Source: a virus
IMG/VR virus record: IMGVR_UViG_3300044634_004833
Coordinates: 90,942 to 154,941 of that record
Direction: 5' to 3' (one strand)
Length of the DNA stretch: 64,000 nt
Positions within the stretch are counted from its first letter, which is position 1. The number at the start of each line of letters is the position of its first letter. Both the position numbers and the translations under genes were made by a program. Positions 25,777 through 34,803 of this stretch are shown here, piece after piece. Under the pieces are notes generated by a model. That model did not search any database, was not told where the DNA came from, and saw nothing but the letters and a program-made list of their open reading frames with translations.

Positions 25777-28293
25777 ATCGTTTTTAACTCTTTTCACAGT
25801 TGCTCCAGCCCAATTTATGTCTGGCGCTAACTCTTGGACTTTTGCTGGATCAATTTTTGCGACAGTATTTGAGCCTAGAGCATTGAATACTTTTTTCAAA
25901 TTAGTTGATATAGCAGTTTGATCTCCTGATTTTTCTGCTTCTGTTTCCATTTGTTTAAGAAATTTAGCAACAAGCTCGTTGATTACATTTTCATCCTTTG
26001 TTGCCCACCACTCAGGACTTATAGCAAAAATTTCATTCCAATGCCTACCTGTAAGCTGCATTACCAAATCTTCATCAGTAATATTGTTCATGTTTTCCCA
26101 GCCAATGTATTTATCAAGATATTTTTCACTAATTGAATTATTAAGATAAAAACGATAGGTTTGCAACAAAGACCTGACTTCTGAAGAATTAAGAACTTTA
26201 TTTTTCACTAAAGCATCAGTCAATTCTTTTCTTTTTTCTGCTTCTGAATAAATAAAGAACCTCGTAAAATTAATATCAGGATAATATTTGGCGAAATTGG
26301 TCATAAACCAAATTTGGAATTCGTATCTGTTTTTTATGCTCAATAAGTTGCTGACTTCCCACTCATCAAATTTCTTAAATTTTTCAGCACCTATAATTTT
26401 TGTTAATTCATTTAAGTTTTTATTTGGAGCATGAATTAGCATGAATGCAATATCACTATTTGATAATTTTTCTATATTATCAGTAATTTGATTTGTATCA
26501 GAATTTAAGTTGTCTGAATTTATGATTGCTTGAATAAATTTCAAATAAACGTCAGGATCATTTCCATTTTCCTGTAATAAATTTAAAGCTTCAAGTATTT
26601 TTATTAATACAGGACCTCTTTGTTCTGTTAATACTTTTAGTTTTTTAGGATCTTTTATCCATGTATCTAATTCTTCCTGAAAAGCATGTATATTTTGTAT
26701 AATTCCAAGTTTTTTAAATGTTTCTGGGTCTAATTTTTCGTATAACTTATTAATAAGAACCCCTCCATGTATTACCATATTAATTATTTTATCATTTAAA
26801 TAAGTGCTTCCTAAATTTTTAAAAACATCAGGATCATTTTTTAGTTTATCAAACAATTCATCGCCTATGATTTCAAATCGTTCATTCATATCTTCTGGTG
26901 TTCTAGATCGCTTAATAAATTGAATTGCATCAGATAGATTTACTTTTCTTTTTATATTTTTAATCATATTCCATATTTCTTCTTTTTTATTATATTCTCC
27001 CATTGATATTATGAAGCTTTCTATAAAATTATCATAATTCCATCCTATATCAGAATATGATAAATGGGTCAAATAATCTTTCAAATGTTTTTCATTTTTT
27101 GAAAGGAATAAAGCTTTCGACTTTGAATTAATTTTTTTGCCAATAATAAAAATGGCTTTCTCAGCATCAGATAGTTCGTCAAATTTATTGTCAGCAAGAT
27201 TGTCTGTTAATTTTAGGAAATAGTACATTCTTTTGCAAATTCCATCAATTAAATCTTTTTCTTGTTCACAATCTTTTTTTACAGCATTTAAATTTTGTTG
27301 TTCAATTTGATCTTTTACAGATGTTTCAAATTTACTCAACGGCTCTGCTTTGAATTCAGAAACATTAACACCCATAGATTTAAGATAATCCAAATATTCT
27401 GGTAAATTTTGGTAGCCGTTTACTGAAAAAGAAATATTATCTTTTGTTGCGCCTCTAGCATTTCTTCTGTCTACCCATTCAGAATATTCACCGGCAGTAG
27501 CAACTCCCGGGTTCACATATCTTGCTGGGTCGTTTGAGCTTTTGTTAAAATCAAATATAAAGTATTGAGTTTGTCCGTATTCATGTCTATAGTTAAAGTA
27601 ATATTTTACACTTTCTGAACTACTAATGCACCATCTTTGGCCTTTGCCCATAATCCTACATTTAAATGGATCATCTCCTTTAAAAACCCATATGTTTTTG
27701 CCTTTTGAAACTAAATCAGCATTATTTTGTAGTTCTAAAAAAGCTGGATTTTGCAGTCCTTTTTCTGTTTTAAAATCTCCGTCATTATTTGGTTGGTGTT
27801 GTATACCATGTAATATTGAAATAAATTGATTCATATCATTGTAATTTGATATAATCTGATCCTCAAATCGTATTTCAGGCTTGTTTTTGAAAAGTAACTC
27901 AATTTGATTGTTAGATATAAAACTTCTTAACAGAACCATCATTTCATCAATTGCTTGTTGAAATAATACGCTATTGTTTTCTTTTTCTGCGAAGTAAACA
28001 GCCGTTTTATATTCTGGTATGGTTATTTGTTTGTTTTTCAAATTATCATAAAGAACTTTTAAAACAGGTAACTTTGGCTCTTCTATTTCAATTTCTTTTT
28101 TCTTAATGAACTTGCTTTGAAGAATTGAAAAGGCTGATTTTTTATCGTGTGGAGTTGGGGCGGCTTCAAGCTCTGCAATAGCTTTCTCGACTTCTTCTTT
28201 GTTTGCTGGCCACTTAGCTTGCAAAAGTATATTTTTTACATTTGGATCAAGAGTTTCCCATAGCTTGATCCATTTTTTGAAGGTTATATTCAT
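25762..28293 (-). CDS. Tagged large protein, WCISSS family
   Basis: 843 residues. N-terminus ITFKKWIKLWETLD fits the tag. Around 205-225 lies KCRIMGKGQRWCISSS, followed by QTQYFIFDFN and RYVNPGV, shared with the protein truncated at base 1. The C-terminal ~500 residues are helical repeats (e.g. DELFDKLKNDPDVFKNLG). I recall similar W-C-x-(S/T) blocks in uncharacterised phage virion proteins but cannot name an activity. The conserved cysteine and aromatic residues could be catalytic (inference). A CTAAATAAATA stretch precedes the start on the minus strand. Confidence 0.83.
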   Translation of the reverse strand: MNITFKKWIKLWETLDPNVKNILLQAKWPANKEEVEKAIAELEAAPTPHDKKSAFSILQSKFIKKKEIEIEEPKLPVLKVLYDNLKNKQITIPEYKTAVYFAEKENNSVLFQQAIDEMMVLLRSFISNNQIELLFKNKPEIRFEDQIISNYNDMNQFISILHGIQHQPNNDGDFKTEKGLQNPAFLELQNNADLVSKGKNIWVFKGDDPFKCRIMGKGQRWCISSSESVKYYFNYRHEYGQTQYFIFDFNKSSNDPARYVNPGVATAGEYSEWVDRRNARGATKDNISFSVNGYQNLPEYLDYLKSMGVNVSEFKAEPLSKFETSVKDQIEQQNLNAVKKDCEQEKDLIDGICKRMYYFLKLTDNLADNKFDELSDAEKAIFIIGKKINSKSKALFLSKNEKHLKDYLTHLSYSDIGWNYDNFIESFIISMGEYNKKEEIWNMIKNIKRKVNLSDAIQFIKRSRTPEDMNERFEIIGDELFDKLKNDPDVFKNLGSTYLNDKIINMVIHGGVLINKLYEKLDPETFKKLGIIQNIHAFQEELDTWIKDPKKLKVLTEQRGPVLIKILEALNLLQENGNDPDVYLKFIQAIINSDNLNSDTNQITDNIEKLSNSDIAFMLIHAPNKNLNELTKIIGAEKFKKFDEWEVSNLLSIKNRYEFQIWFMTNFAKYYPDINFTRFFIYSEAEKRKELTDALVKNKVLNSSEVRSLLQTYRFYLNNSISEKYLDKYIGWENMNNITDEDLVMQLTGRHWNEIFAISPEWWATKDENVINELVAKFLKQMETEAEKSGDQTAISTNLKKVFNALGSNTVAKIDPAKVQELAPDINWAGATVKRVKNDLKFE

Positions 28294-28364
28294 GAGATAA
28301 TCTATTTATTTAGCAACTATCTTAAAATTAATCTATTCTAAATAAATAATACAGGAGAAATACT
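28294..28364. promoter_or_regulatory. Divergent late-type promoter region
   Basis: Between two divergent late-type genes; CTAAATAAATA occurs once on each strand (plus copy near 28338-28348), consistent with divergent late-like initiation. The plus-strand gene also has CAGGAG. Confidence 0.45.
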
Positions 28365-31300
28365 ATGGACTACAAATTTGAATTGCCAAAACAAGCACCT
28401 AATGTTGATTTGGATCCTATTAAAATTAATGGTAAATCATTACAAATTACTGGATACATAGAAACTGTAGATCCATTTGGAAATGTAAAAATATCAGTGC
28501 CCAAAGACGGCCAAAGATTTAACGATACACCACAGAATTTGGCGGATGTAATGGGAGCAATAAATCCCACTCCAACACATTATATTCTTTATAATGGTAC
28601 TCAAGGTTTGACAGATTATCAGCTTCAATTAGGAACAGAACAATCTTATGCATATGATCCTGTAATTACATATACAACAGATGGGGATTATAAAGTAAAA
28701 GTTATAACATGTGCAGATGCAGAAGGAATTAATAAAATAATATATAATAGTTCATTAGTACCAGAAAAGTGTTTGTTTGATGCTCTGTCAGATGTAGTAG
28801 ATTTAGGATACAAATTAAGACTTATGAGTCCAGATTATGCTTCTGCAGGAGCAACAACCGAACTTATATGTGAATATTTTCTTTTTAGAGGATATTCTTT
28901 TTCTGTTAAAAGTACAGTTGACGTATGGATTACCACTAGTCAGTTTGCCAGTTCTTGGATTTATCCTGGCCCCAACCCAAATAAACCTACAAGATTTTTA
29001 AACAAACCAAGTGTTTTGCCACAAGGCGCAACAACTACTACTACCACAACAACTACTTCTACCACTACTACTACAACATCGGCTCCAATTTCAACCTCAA
29101 CTACAACGACAGCGGCTCCGGGTGCTGGTGGCAGACTGCCTCTTCCCGGCAATTCTTTGTCTTATAACGGTGTCACTCTTACAGGCTCTGGTTCAGGTAG
29201 TAATTATGCAGCACCATTTACCTATTGTTCAGTATCCATGCCTGCTAATTCTATGATTCTTGGAAATGCTGGAAGTGGTACTTATACGCTTACATTCTCT
29301 TTGCCTGTAAACAATATTCAAATTTTAGGATCAGGTCAAAATTTTGGAGAAACCTTTACATTTTCAGTCAATAATGGCACATTAACCACAAGTCTAATGC
29401 CAGGAATTGGTTGCAATGCCACTTTAACTGGAAATACTGTAGGTAATTCCAGCGTTGGTTCTTTTGGAGCAACGCTAGCATCAACATCAGATTACACATC
29501 TTTGTCTATAACATTCCCCGGCGGTGGCGGCGGCACATTGTTCTCAGTTATAGAAAGCTCTGTTGTTTCTGGAGCAACCACAACTACACCTGTTCCAACA
29601 ACCACAACAACTACTACACCTGCGCCTACTACAACTACACCTGTTCCAACAACCACTACCACTCCAGCACCTGCAGTTTCTACTGGATTGCCATTAATTG
29701 GAACCTCTTCTGTTATAAATGGTGTTACATTAACGGCATCTGGCGTTGGAACTTCTTATTCAAGCCCTTGGTCAAGCTGCTCTCCTCCTATCTCAATTAC
29801 TGCACCTTGCTTGTTCTTGGGAAGAGCCATTGGAACATATACTGTTTCATTTGATTCATTACAGAATGATATAGTAATTTTTGCAAACGCTAGTGACACA
29901 GGAGAAAGCTTTGACTTTGGAGTAGACTCAGGAACACTAAGCATTAGTGTTGTTCAAAGCTGCGGAGTAACAGTATCTGGAACAACAGTTTCTAGCGTTG
30001 GAGCAAATGTTGGATGGGTCATAAGGCTCACAAGCACAACTCCATACTCTCAAATAACAATATATTCTGGTGCTGTAACATCTGGAAGCCTTTTTGGAAT
30101 TTATGCAAGCTCAATAGTTCCAGGTGCAGTAGTAACAACTACAACGCCAATTCCAACAACTACTACAACCACAACTACTACAACCACTCCCGAACCAACA
30201 ACAACCACCACTACTACTACACCTGCTCCAACGACCACTACAACCACAACTACTACAACTACAACCACTACAACTACAACCACTACAACAACTACAACTA
30301 CGCCCGCACCAGACCAAGCATATTCATTGTTTGGATGGGGAGAAGGTAACCTAGGAAATAATCGTTCTGCTGGAGCCCAATCGCCAACTCAAACAGTTTC
30401 TGGCGGAACAAATTGGGGAACACCTCCAAAATGCTCTTATGCACAACACTATGCCATATTGAAGAAGGATGCAACACTCTGGGCATGGGGCACTAATAGT
30501 GCAGGAGAACTTGGTAATAACACAACAACAAATAGAAGTTCTCCTATTCAAATTGCTGCCCCCGCAGGAGTTACATGGAATGCTGTAAATATGGGATATC
30601 AAACCACATTTGTTATAGACACAACCGGCGCATTGTGGGGATGGGGCAAAAATAACTTTGGGCAGTTGGGCATTAGCACTACAATAAATGTAAGCTCTCC
30701 TGTTCAGATCAGCGCCGATACAACATGGAGTTCTATTGTAGCAGGCAATTTTGCTACTTATGCAATTAAGAAAAATGGAACTTTATGGGCATTTGGATAC
30801 AATGTACAAGGACAAATCGGAGATGGAACAATAGTAAACAAAAGCAGCCCAGTTCAAATTGGCTCTGACACCACATGGTCACAAATAACTGCTGGTCAAG
30901 GACACGCATTATCAATTAAATCAGATGGAACTTTGTGGGCATGGGGAGCAGGGTCTAACGGTTCCCTTGGAAATGGTACAATAACACATAGAAGTAGCCC
31001 CATTCAAATAGGAACTGATAATACATGGTCTTTAATACAATCAACTGGATTTGGCGGAGCAGCTTTGAAAACAGATGGAAGCCTATGGTGCTGGGGCGGA
31101 AATACAAATGGCGCTCTAGGAGATGGAACAACAGTTCACAGAAGTAGCCCAATTCAAATAGGATCTGATACAAATTGGACAGATATCGCTGGAGGACAGT
31201 ATTCTGTAGTTGCACTAAAATCAGACAAATCCTTATGGCATTGGGGCTATGGTGGAGCAATGGGCATAGGTGTAAACTCTGCCAGAAGCTCTCCAGTTCA

Positions 31301-32621
31301 GACATTAAAAGCAGATACCTTATGGATTTCAATAGGCAGCAGCTTAAGAAACTTCTTCTGCATTAGAGGTGTTACAACAACAACGACAACTACAACACCA
31401 GCACCTACAACTACAACACCAGCACCTACAACTACAACACCAGCACCTACAACGACAACGACAACACCAGCACCTACAACGACAACACCAGCACCTACAA
31501 CGACAACACCAGCACCTACAACTACAACACCAGCACCTACAACTACAACACCAGCACCTACAACCACTCCTGCTCCAGCAGGAGGAAGTGGATTGTGGGC
31601 ATGGGGATTCAACTCTTATGGAATGCTTGGAGATGGGACAGTTGAAAGCAGAAGTAGCCCAGTGCAAATGTTGACATCATCATTTAATGATATTGCAGAT
31701 GGCGGATACGCTCAACATGGTGCTGCTGTAAAAGCAGATGGAACTCTTTGGATATGGGGCAACAATAGCTACGGACAGCTAGGGGATGGAACAACTGTGG
31801 CTAAAAGTTCGCCTACTCAAGTTGGAACTGAAAATACTTGGGATGAAGTAGTCAAGGGACTCAACACCGCTGCTTCTAAAACAGATGGAAGTTTATGGGG
31901 CTGGGGAGGAAACGCATATGGACAACTTGGCATAGGAACAAAAATAAATGTTAGCTCTCCTGTTCAAATTATGGGCGCATCATCTGGATATTATGATATT
32001 ACAATATCTGCTGCAAATGCAGCCGTAATAAAGAAAGATGGGACTTTATGGGCATGGGGACCTAACAATGATGGAATTTTGGGCACTAATGATAAAATAC
32101 ACAGATCGTCTCCAGTACAAATAGGTTCTGATACAACATGGAGAAATGTTACTTTTACAGCCTACTCTATGTGTGCAATTAAGTCTGATGGCACTTTATG
32201 GAGCTGTGGAAACGGATACAGCGGAGTAACAGGTTTAAATAATACTTTAAACTATAGCTCCCCAACTCAAATAGGAACAGATAATACATGGAGCTATGTT
32301 TTTGCAACCTACTTATTAGTACACGCAATAAAGAACGATGGTTCTCTATGGGTTTGGGGACAAGGAGGAGCATCAGAATCTGGAATTACTCGTAGCAGTC
32401 CAACTCAGGTAATAACAGGAAAATCATTCAGCAAAGTTGTTTCTGGTATGGCTACCTCTGCTGGATTGACTACTGATGGAAAACTATGGGCATGGGGACA
32501 AAATGCATATGGCTCAATGGGAGAGGCCGCATCTAGTGCCAGTCCAGTAATGTTATTCTCCGATACCACATGGTCTGATATTTCAGCAATCGCTGCTGGA
32601 TTCCACGCCACAAAAGCATAG
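28365..32621 (+). CDS. Giant adhesin-like protein: Thr-rich linkers, two beta modules, two RCC1 propellers
   Basis: 1418 residues. Order: N-terminal globular domain (1-~220); poly-Thr linker; beta module 1 (~255-400, starting LPLPGNSLSYNGVTL); Thr/Pro linker; related beta module 2 (~440-590, LPLIGTSSVINGVTL); long poly-Thr linker (~590-645); RCC1 propeller 1 (~650-1000) with repeats such as LWAWGTNSAGELG followed by SSPIQI; TTTPAP linker (~1000-1070); RCC1 propeller 2 (~1072-1418). RCC1 repeats form seven-bladed propellers that bind protein or nucleic acid. No signal peptide. Likely virion surface fibre or decoration with extended, possibly glycosylated linkers (inference). Late-like box and GGAG upstream. 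Confidence 0.88.
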   Translation: MDYKFELPKQAPNVDLDPIKINGKSLQITGYIETVDPFGNVKISVPKDGQRFNDTPQNLADVMGAINPTPTHYILYNGTQGLTDYQLQLGTEQSYAYDPVITYTTDGDYKVKVITCADAEGINKIIYNSSLVPEKCLFDALSDVVDLGYKLRLMSPDYASAGATTELICEYFLFRGYSFSVKSTVDVWITTSQFASSWIYPGPNPNKPTRFLNKPSVLPQGATTTTTTTTTSTTTTTTSAPISTSTTTTAAPGAGGRLPLPGNSLSYNGVTLTGSGSGSNYAAPFTYCSVSMPANSMILGNAGSGTYTLTFSLPVNNIQILGSGQNFGETFTFSVNNGTLTTSLMPGIGCNATLTGNTVGNSSVGSFGATLASTSDYTSLSITFPGGGGGTLFSVIESSVVSGATTTTPVPTTTTTTTPAPTTTTPVPTTTTTPAPAVSTGLPLIGTSSVINGVTLTASGVGTSYSSPWSSCSPPISITAPCLFLGRAIGTYTVSFDSLQNDIVIFANASDTGESFDFGVDSGTLSISVVQSCGVTVSGTTVSSVGANVGWVIRLTSTTPYSQITIYSGAVTSGSLFGIYASSIVPGAVVTTTTPIPTTTTTTTTTTTPEPTTTTTTTTPAPTTTTTTTTTTTTTTTTTTTTTTTTPAPDQAYSLFGWGEGNLGNNRSAGAQSPTQTVSGGTNWGTPPKCSYAQHYAILKKDATLWAWGTNSAGELGNNTTTNRSSPIQIAAPAGVTWNAVNMGYQTTFVIDTTGALWGWGKNNFGQLGISTTINVSSPVQISADTTWSSIVAGNFATYAIKKNGTLWAFGYNVQGQIGDGTIVNKSSPVQIGSDTTWSQITAGQGHALSIKSDGTLWAWGAGSNGSLGNGTITHRSSPIQIGTDNTWSLIQSTGFGGAALKTDGSLWCWGGNTNGALGDGTTVHRSSPIQIGSDTNWTDIAGGQYSVVALKSDKSLWHWGYGGAMGIGVNSARSSPVQTLKADTLWISIGSSLRNFFCIRGVTTTTTTTTPAPTTTTPAPTTTTPAPTTTTTTPAPTTTTPAPTTTTPAPTTTTPAPTTTTPAPTTTPAPAGGSGLWAWGFNSYGMLGDGTVESRSSPVQMLTSSFNDIADGGYAQHGAAVKADGTLWIWGNNSYGQLGDGTTVAKSSPTQVGTENTWDEVVKGLNTAASKTDGSLWGWGGNAYGQLGIGTKINVSSPVQIMGASSGYYDITISAANAAVIKKDGTLWAWGPNNDGILGTNDKIHRSSPVQIGSDTTWRNVTFTAYSMCAIKSDGTLWSCGNGYSGVTGLNNTLNYSSPTQIGTDNTWSYVFATYLLVHAIKNDGSLWVWGQGGASESGITRSSPTQVITGKSFSKVVSGMATSAGLTTDGKLWAWGQNAYGSMGEAASSASPVMLFSDTTWSDISAIAAGFHATKA
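29028..29120 (+). repeat. Threonine-codon repeat (first linker)
   Basis: Run of ACN codons encoding mostly threonine with Ser/Ala. The reverse strand gives spurious poly-Val open frames. Confidence 0.85.
30130..30312 (+). repeat. Threonine-codon repeat (longest linker)
   Basis: Almost uninterrupted ACN codons with interspersed PAP/PEP. Synonymous ACA/ACT/ACC mixing shows selection for threonine rather than simple DNA slippage alone. Confidence 0.85.
31372..31573 (+). repeat. Tandem 21-bp repeat encoding TTTTPAP
   Basis: About nine copies of a unit reading (ACN)4-CCA-GCA-CCT, some expanded by two threonine codons, linking the two RCC1 propellers. Confidence 0.9.
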
Positions 32622-32628
32622 CCTTTAG

Positions 32629-32657
32629 CTCCCGCATGAAATTCATGCGGGAGTTTT
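32629..32657 (+). terminator. Terminator after the RCC1 gene
   Basis: Perfect GC-rich stem CTCCCGCATGAA/TTCATGCGGGAG followed by TTTT, eight bases after the stop codon. Confidence 0.85.
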
Positions 32658-32678
32658 AGTTACAATTTTTTTGATTTG

Positions 32679-32688
32679 CCCCTATCAT
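32679..32688 (+). promoter_or_regulatory. CCCCTATCAT promoter
   Basis: One-base variant of the -10 directly after the terminator, 20 bases before the short ORF at 32708; GGAG lies between. Confidence 0.55.
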
Positions 32689-32707
32689 TTGGGCAGGAGA
32701 TCAAAAC

Positions 32708-32785
32708 ATGCTTAGAACTACGATTCTTTCTTTTTTAGTGTTTTTAATTATGGTTAGCGATCCAACCATTGCGAAAGCTGGTTGA
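32708..32785 (+). CDS. Short signal-peptide ORF ending in TGA
   Basis: 25 codons: basic start, hydrophobic ILSFLVFLIMV core, then SDPTIAKAG and TGA. It has its own promoter and GGAG, so it is translated. It looks exactly like an export signal, but nothing follows before the stop. The next gene continues in the same frame after ten more sense codons; see the finding on the in-frame TGA. Confidence 0.6.
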   Translation: MLRTTILSFLVFLIMVSDPTIAKAG

Positions 32786-32815
32786 GGCGCACCAAGCTTG
32801 CCCCGGTCGGGGTAT

Positions 32816-33304
32816 ATGCCAATTCAAATCACACAAACTCAATTAGAAATACTTGAAATAGATAGAAAAGCAAGAGCTATTGCTCATACTATGTACGCTG
32901 AAAACAATGAAGAACAAATAGAACTATCTGTCAAAAGCTCCGATAAAATACATCGTATTGCTGCCGTTTTTTATTATCAACAAAAAATGGACCCTAATCC
33001 ATGTTTGCTTAATCTTCTTGCAGATCAAGATCCATTAGTTGTTGAAGCAGCACATATCGCATGTATTATTATTGCAAACAATAAAAAACACAAAGATTTT
33101 AACAAGTATCCCAAAGGACATTTAATCGACTTTGGACCTTGGTTAAATAGACTCAACAACCAAAGCGAAGGCACAGGAGCCAGACAAGAAGCTATTGATA
33201 TGTGGCAATCCCACTTTGATAAAATACTTAAAAACAAAAAAGAAATTGAAGATAAGCCAAAAGAAGAAAAGAAAAGTGTAGAAGAAATTCTTAGAATTAA
33301 ATGA
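32816..33304 (+). CDS. HEAT-repeat-like protein, possibly exported
   Basis: 162 residues from ATG 32816 (TTG 32798 is also in frame). Residues ~45-85 (KIHRIAAVFYYQQ, CLLNLLADQDPLVVEAAHIA) read as HEAT-like helical pairs; WLNRLNNQSEGTGARQEAIDMW is another helix pair; the C-terminus is highly charged. There is no good Shine-Dalgarno for 32816, although the upstream ORF at 32708 has one, consistent with coupling or readthrough. Function unknown. Confidence 0.72.
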   Translation: MPIQITQTQLEILEIDRKARAIAHTMYAENNEEQIELSVKSSDKIHRIAAVFYYQQKMDPNPCLLNLLADQDPLVVEAAHIACIIIANNKKHKDFNKYPKGHLIDFGPWLNRLNNQSEGTGARQEAIDMWQSHFDKILKNKKEIEDKPKEEKKSVEEILRIK

Positions 33305-33309
33305 AGACA

Positions 33310-33346
33310 AAAAAGTACCCCGGTGTTAACCGGGGTACTTTTTTGT
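33310..33346. terminator. Strong bidirectional terminator
   Basis: Stem AGTACCCCGG/CCGGGGTACT with a 6-base loop, A-run before and T-run after, between convergent genes ending at 33304 and 33352. Confidence 0.92.
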
Positions 33347-33351
33347 TGCGA

Positions 33352-34071
33352 TCAAGGACCTGTTTTAATTACTCCCTTTGTTGATTCTAAGCCATCTATG
33401 TTTAAATCCATAAATAAATTATCTTTAGAAAATTTAGCAACTTTAATTTGCTTTTGGCCATTTACATATGAAACATAACTTGTAAGTTGTATGGAATTTC
33501 CATTTTGATCCAAACTTGTATCTAATCCCATAGGCATTCCCTCATAGCCTCTTCCATTAGCTATTTGGCTTGAACTAAGACCAGCTTGTGTTTTTAAACC
33601 ACCAGCCTTGGGAACACACATTCCTGGCATTTTCTGACCTACAAATGTGCCAACAAATGGTTCTATTGAAGTCCCGCCAGGAATCTGATCGTTAGCACCA
33701 GCATCTTGTGTAACATCAACTGTGGTAGGAGGAAGACATAAACAATCACCACAATTTGCATCACAATTCCAATCAGATCCACTCCATGTGCATGTGCATG
33801 TGCCTTTGCAAGGAGGAGAATTAGTTAAATAAGGATAAGGAGGAGGTGGTGTAGTAATAACTCCCGGTGTTGTAGGTGGCGTAGTTGTTACCATAGGTGG
33901 CGTAGTTGTCACCATAGGAGGTGTTGTTGTCACCATAGGTGTTGTTGTTGGAGCCATAGGTGTTGTTGTTGGAGCCGCCGTTGTTCCAAGAGGAGGCGAA
34001 GTTGTTGGAGCATCTGTTGTGCCTCCACCTGGACCTACTGTTGTTACTGCTTGCCCGTGAACATAACTCAT
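33352..34071 (-). CDS. Thr/Pro-rich surface-type protein with cysteine module
   Basis: 239 residues. Residues ~15-95 are Thr/Pro repeats (PMVTTTPP three times), then a compact cysteine cluster (CKGTCTCTW, CDANCGDCLCLPP), then a glycine-rich C-terminal domain (TSYVSYVNGQKQIKV). No signal peptide. The linker style matches the RCC1 protein on the other side of the terminator, so both may belong to the same surface structure (inference). GGGG precedes the ATG. Confidence 0.78.
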   Translation of the reverse strand: MSYVHGQAVTTVGPGGGTTDAPTTSPPLGTTAAPTTTPMAPTTTPMVTTTPPMVTTTPPMVTTTPPTTPGVITTPPPPYPYLTNSPPCKGTCTCTWSGSDWNCDANCGDCLCLPPTTVDVTQDAGANDQIPGGTSIEPFVGTFVGQKMPGMCVPKAGGLKTQAGLSSSQIANGRGYEGMPMGLDTSLDQNGNSIQLTSYVSYVNGQKQIKVAKFSKDNLFMDLNIDGLESTKGVIKTGP

Positions 34072-34147
34072 ATTTTCCCCTTTATATTTTTAAAAACTAT
34101 AAAATATATATGCATTATTTTTTTAATTGACAAACTCTAATAATCCT

Positions 34148-34774
34148 ATGGTTAACCATGAATATAAATTTGTGTATATTCACCCGCCCAAAAATGCGGG
34201 AACAAGCATAGAACAGCTTTTCAATTTCCCTAGACCTATGCAACCTCATGATCTAGCAGACACATATAAAAAGAAATATCCAGATTATTATTATTGGATT
34301 ACTATAAGAAATAGTTGGGATAGACTTGTATCAATGTATTATTATAATGAAGGAATATCTAACAGACTTACATTTAAAGAATTTTGTATGGAAATTGTAC
34401 ATCCTGATGGTAAAAGCGGCATTCCAAACTCTCCCGGCTGGTCACACTACCTTGGCGCTCATGGACAAATGTACTATTGCTATTATCAAGATACAGGTAT
34501 TTATTGTATAGATTTTTATGTTAATACATGGTGCATGAAAGAACAATTACCAATTCTATTTGATAGATTAAATATAAACAAAAACATTCTTAATAACGTT
34601 CCCTATATTAATACAACAAAGCACAAAGACTACAGAGAAGAATACGATGAAGAATCTAAAGAAGCTTGTTATTTAAGATACCAAAGAGAAATAGATCATT
34701 TCGGTTTTGATTTTGACGATCCTAAAAAAACCAAACCATTCGTTGGAATAGACTTGTCTGGCATGAAAGTTTAG
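34148..34774 (+). CDS. Sulfotransferase (Sulfotransfer_2-like)
   Basis: 208 residues. HPPKNAGTSI (residues ~12-21) is the PAPS 5'-phosphosulfate loop (consensus with K and G-T-S), and TIRNSWDRLVSMYYY (~52-66) is the 3'-phosphate-binding motif with the conserved Arg and Ser. Family enzymes transfer sulfate from PAPS to sugars or proteins. In-frame TTG 34127 could add seven residues; neither start has a clear Shine-Dalgarno. The substrate is unknown; phage surface glycans or host envelope are candidates (inference). Confidence 0.88.
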   Translation: MVNHEYKFVYIHPPKNAGTSIEQLFNFPRPMQPHDLADTYKKKYPDYYYWITIRNSWDRLVSMYYYNEGISNRLTFKEFCMEIVHPDGKSGIPNSPGWSHYLGAHGQMYYCYYQDTGIYCIDFYVNTWCMKEQLPILFDRLNINKNILNNVPYINTTKHKDYREEYDEESKEACYLRYQREIDHFGFDFDDPKKTKPFVGIDLSGMKV

Positions 34775-34803
34775 TTATACTGAGCTCAATTAGGAGACCA
34801 GCC

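Noticed and set aside
31298-31667. Minus-strand open frames rich in Val/Gly or Cys opposite the linkers (also 28961-29152, 30101-30317)
   Set aside because: They are the mirror of the ACN threonine repeats; a repeat without stops is open in several frames. No ribosome sites.
32783-32812. Firm selenocysteine (SECIS) call
   Set aside because: The stem is only four to five pairs, no selenium genes are visible, and Sec at a signal-peptide boundary would be odd; kept as a low-weight alternative only.
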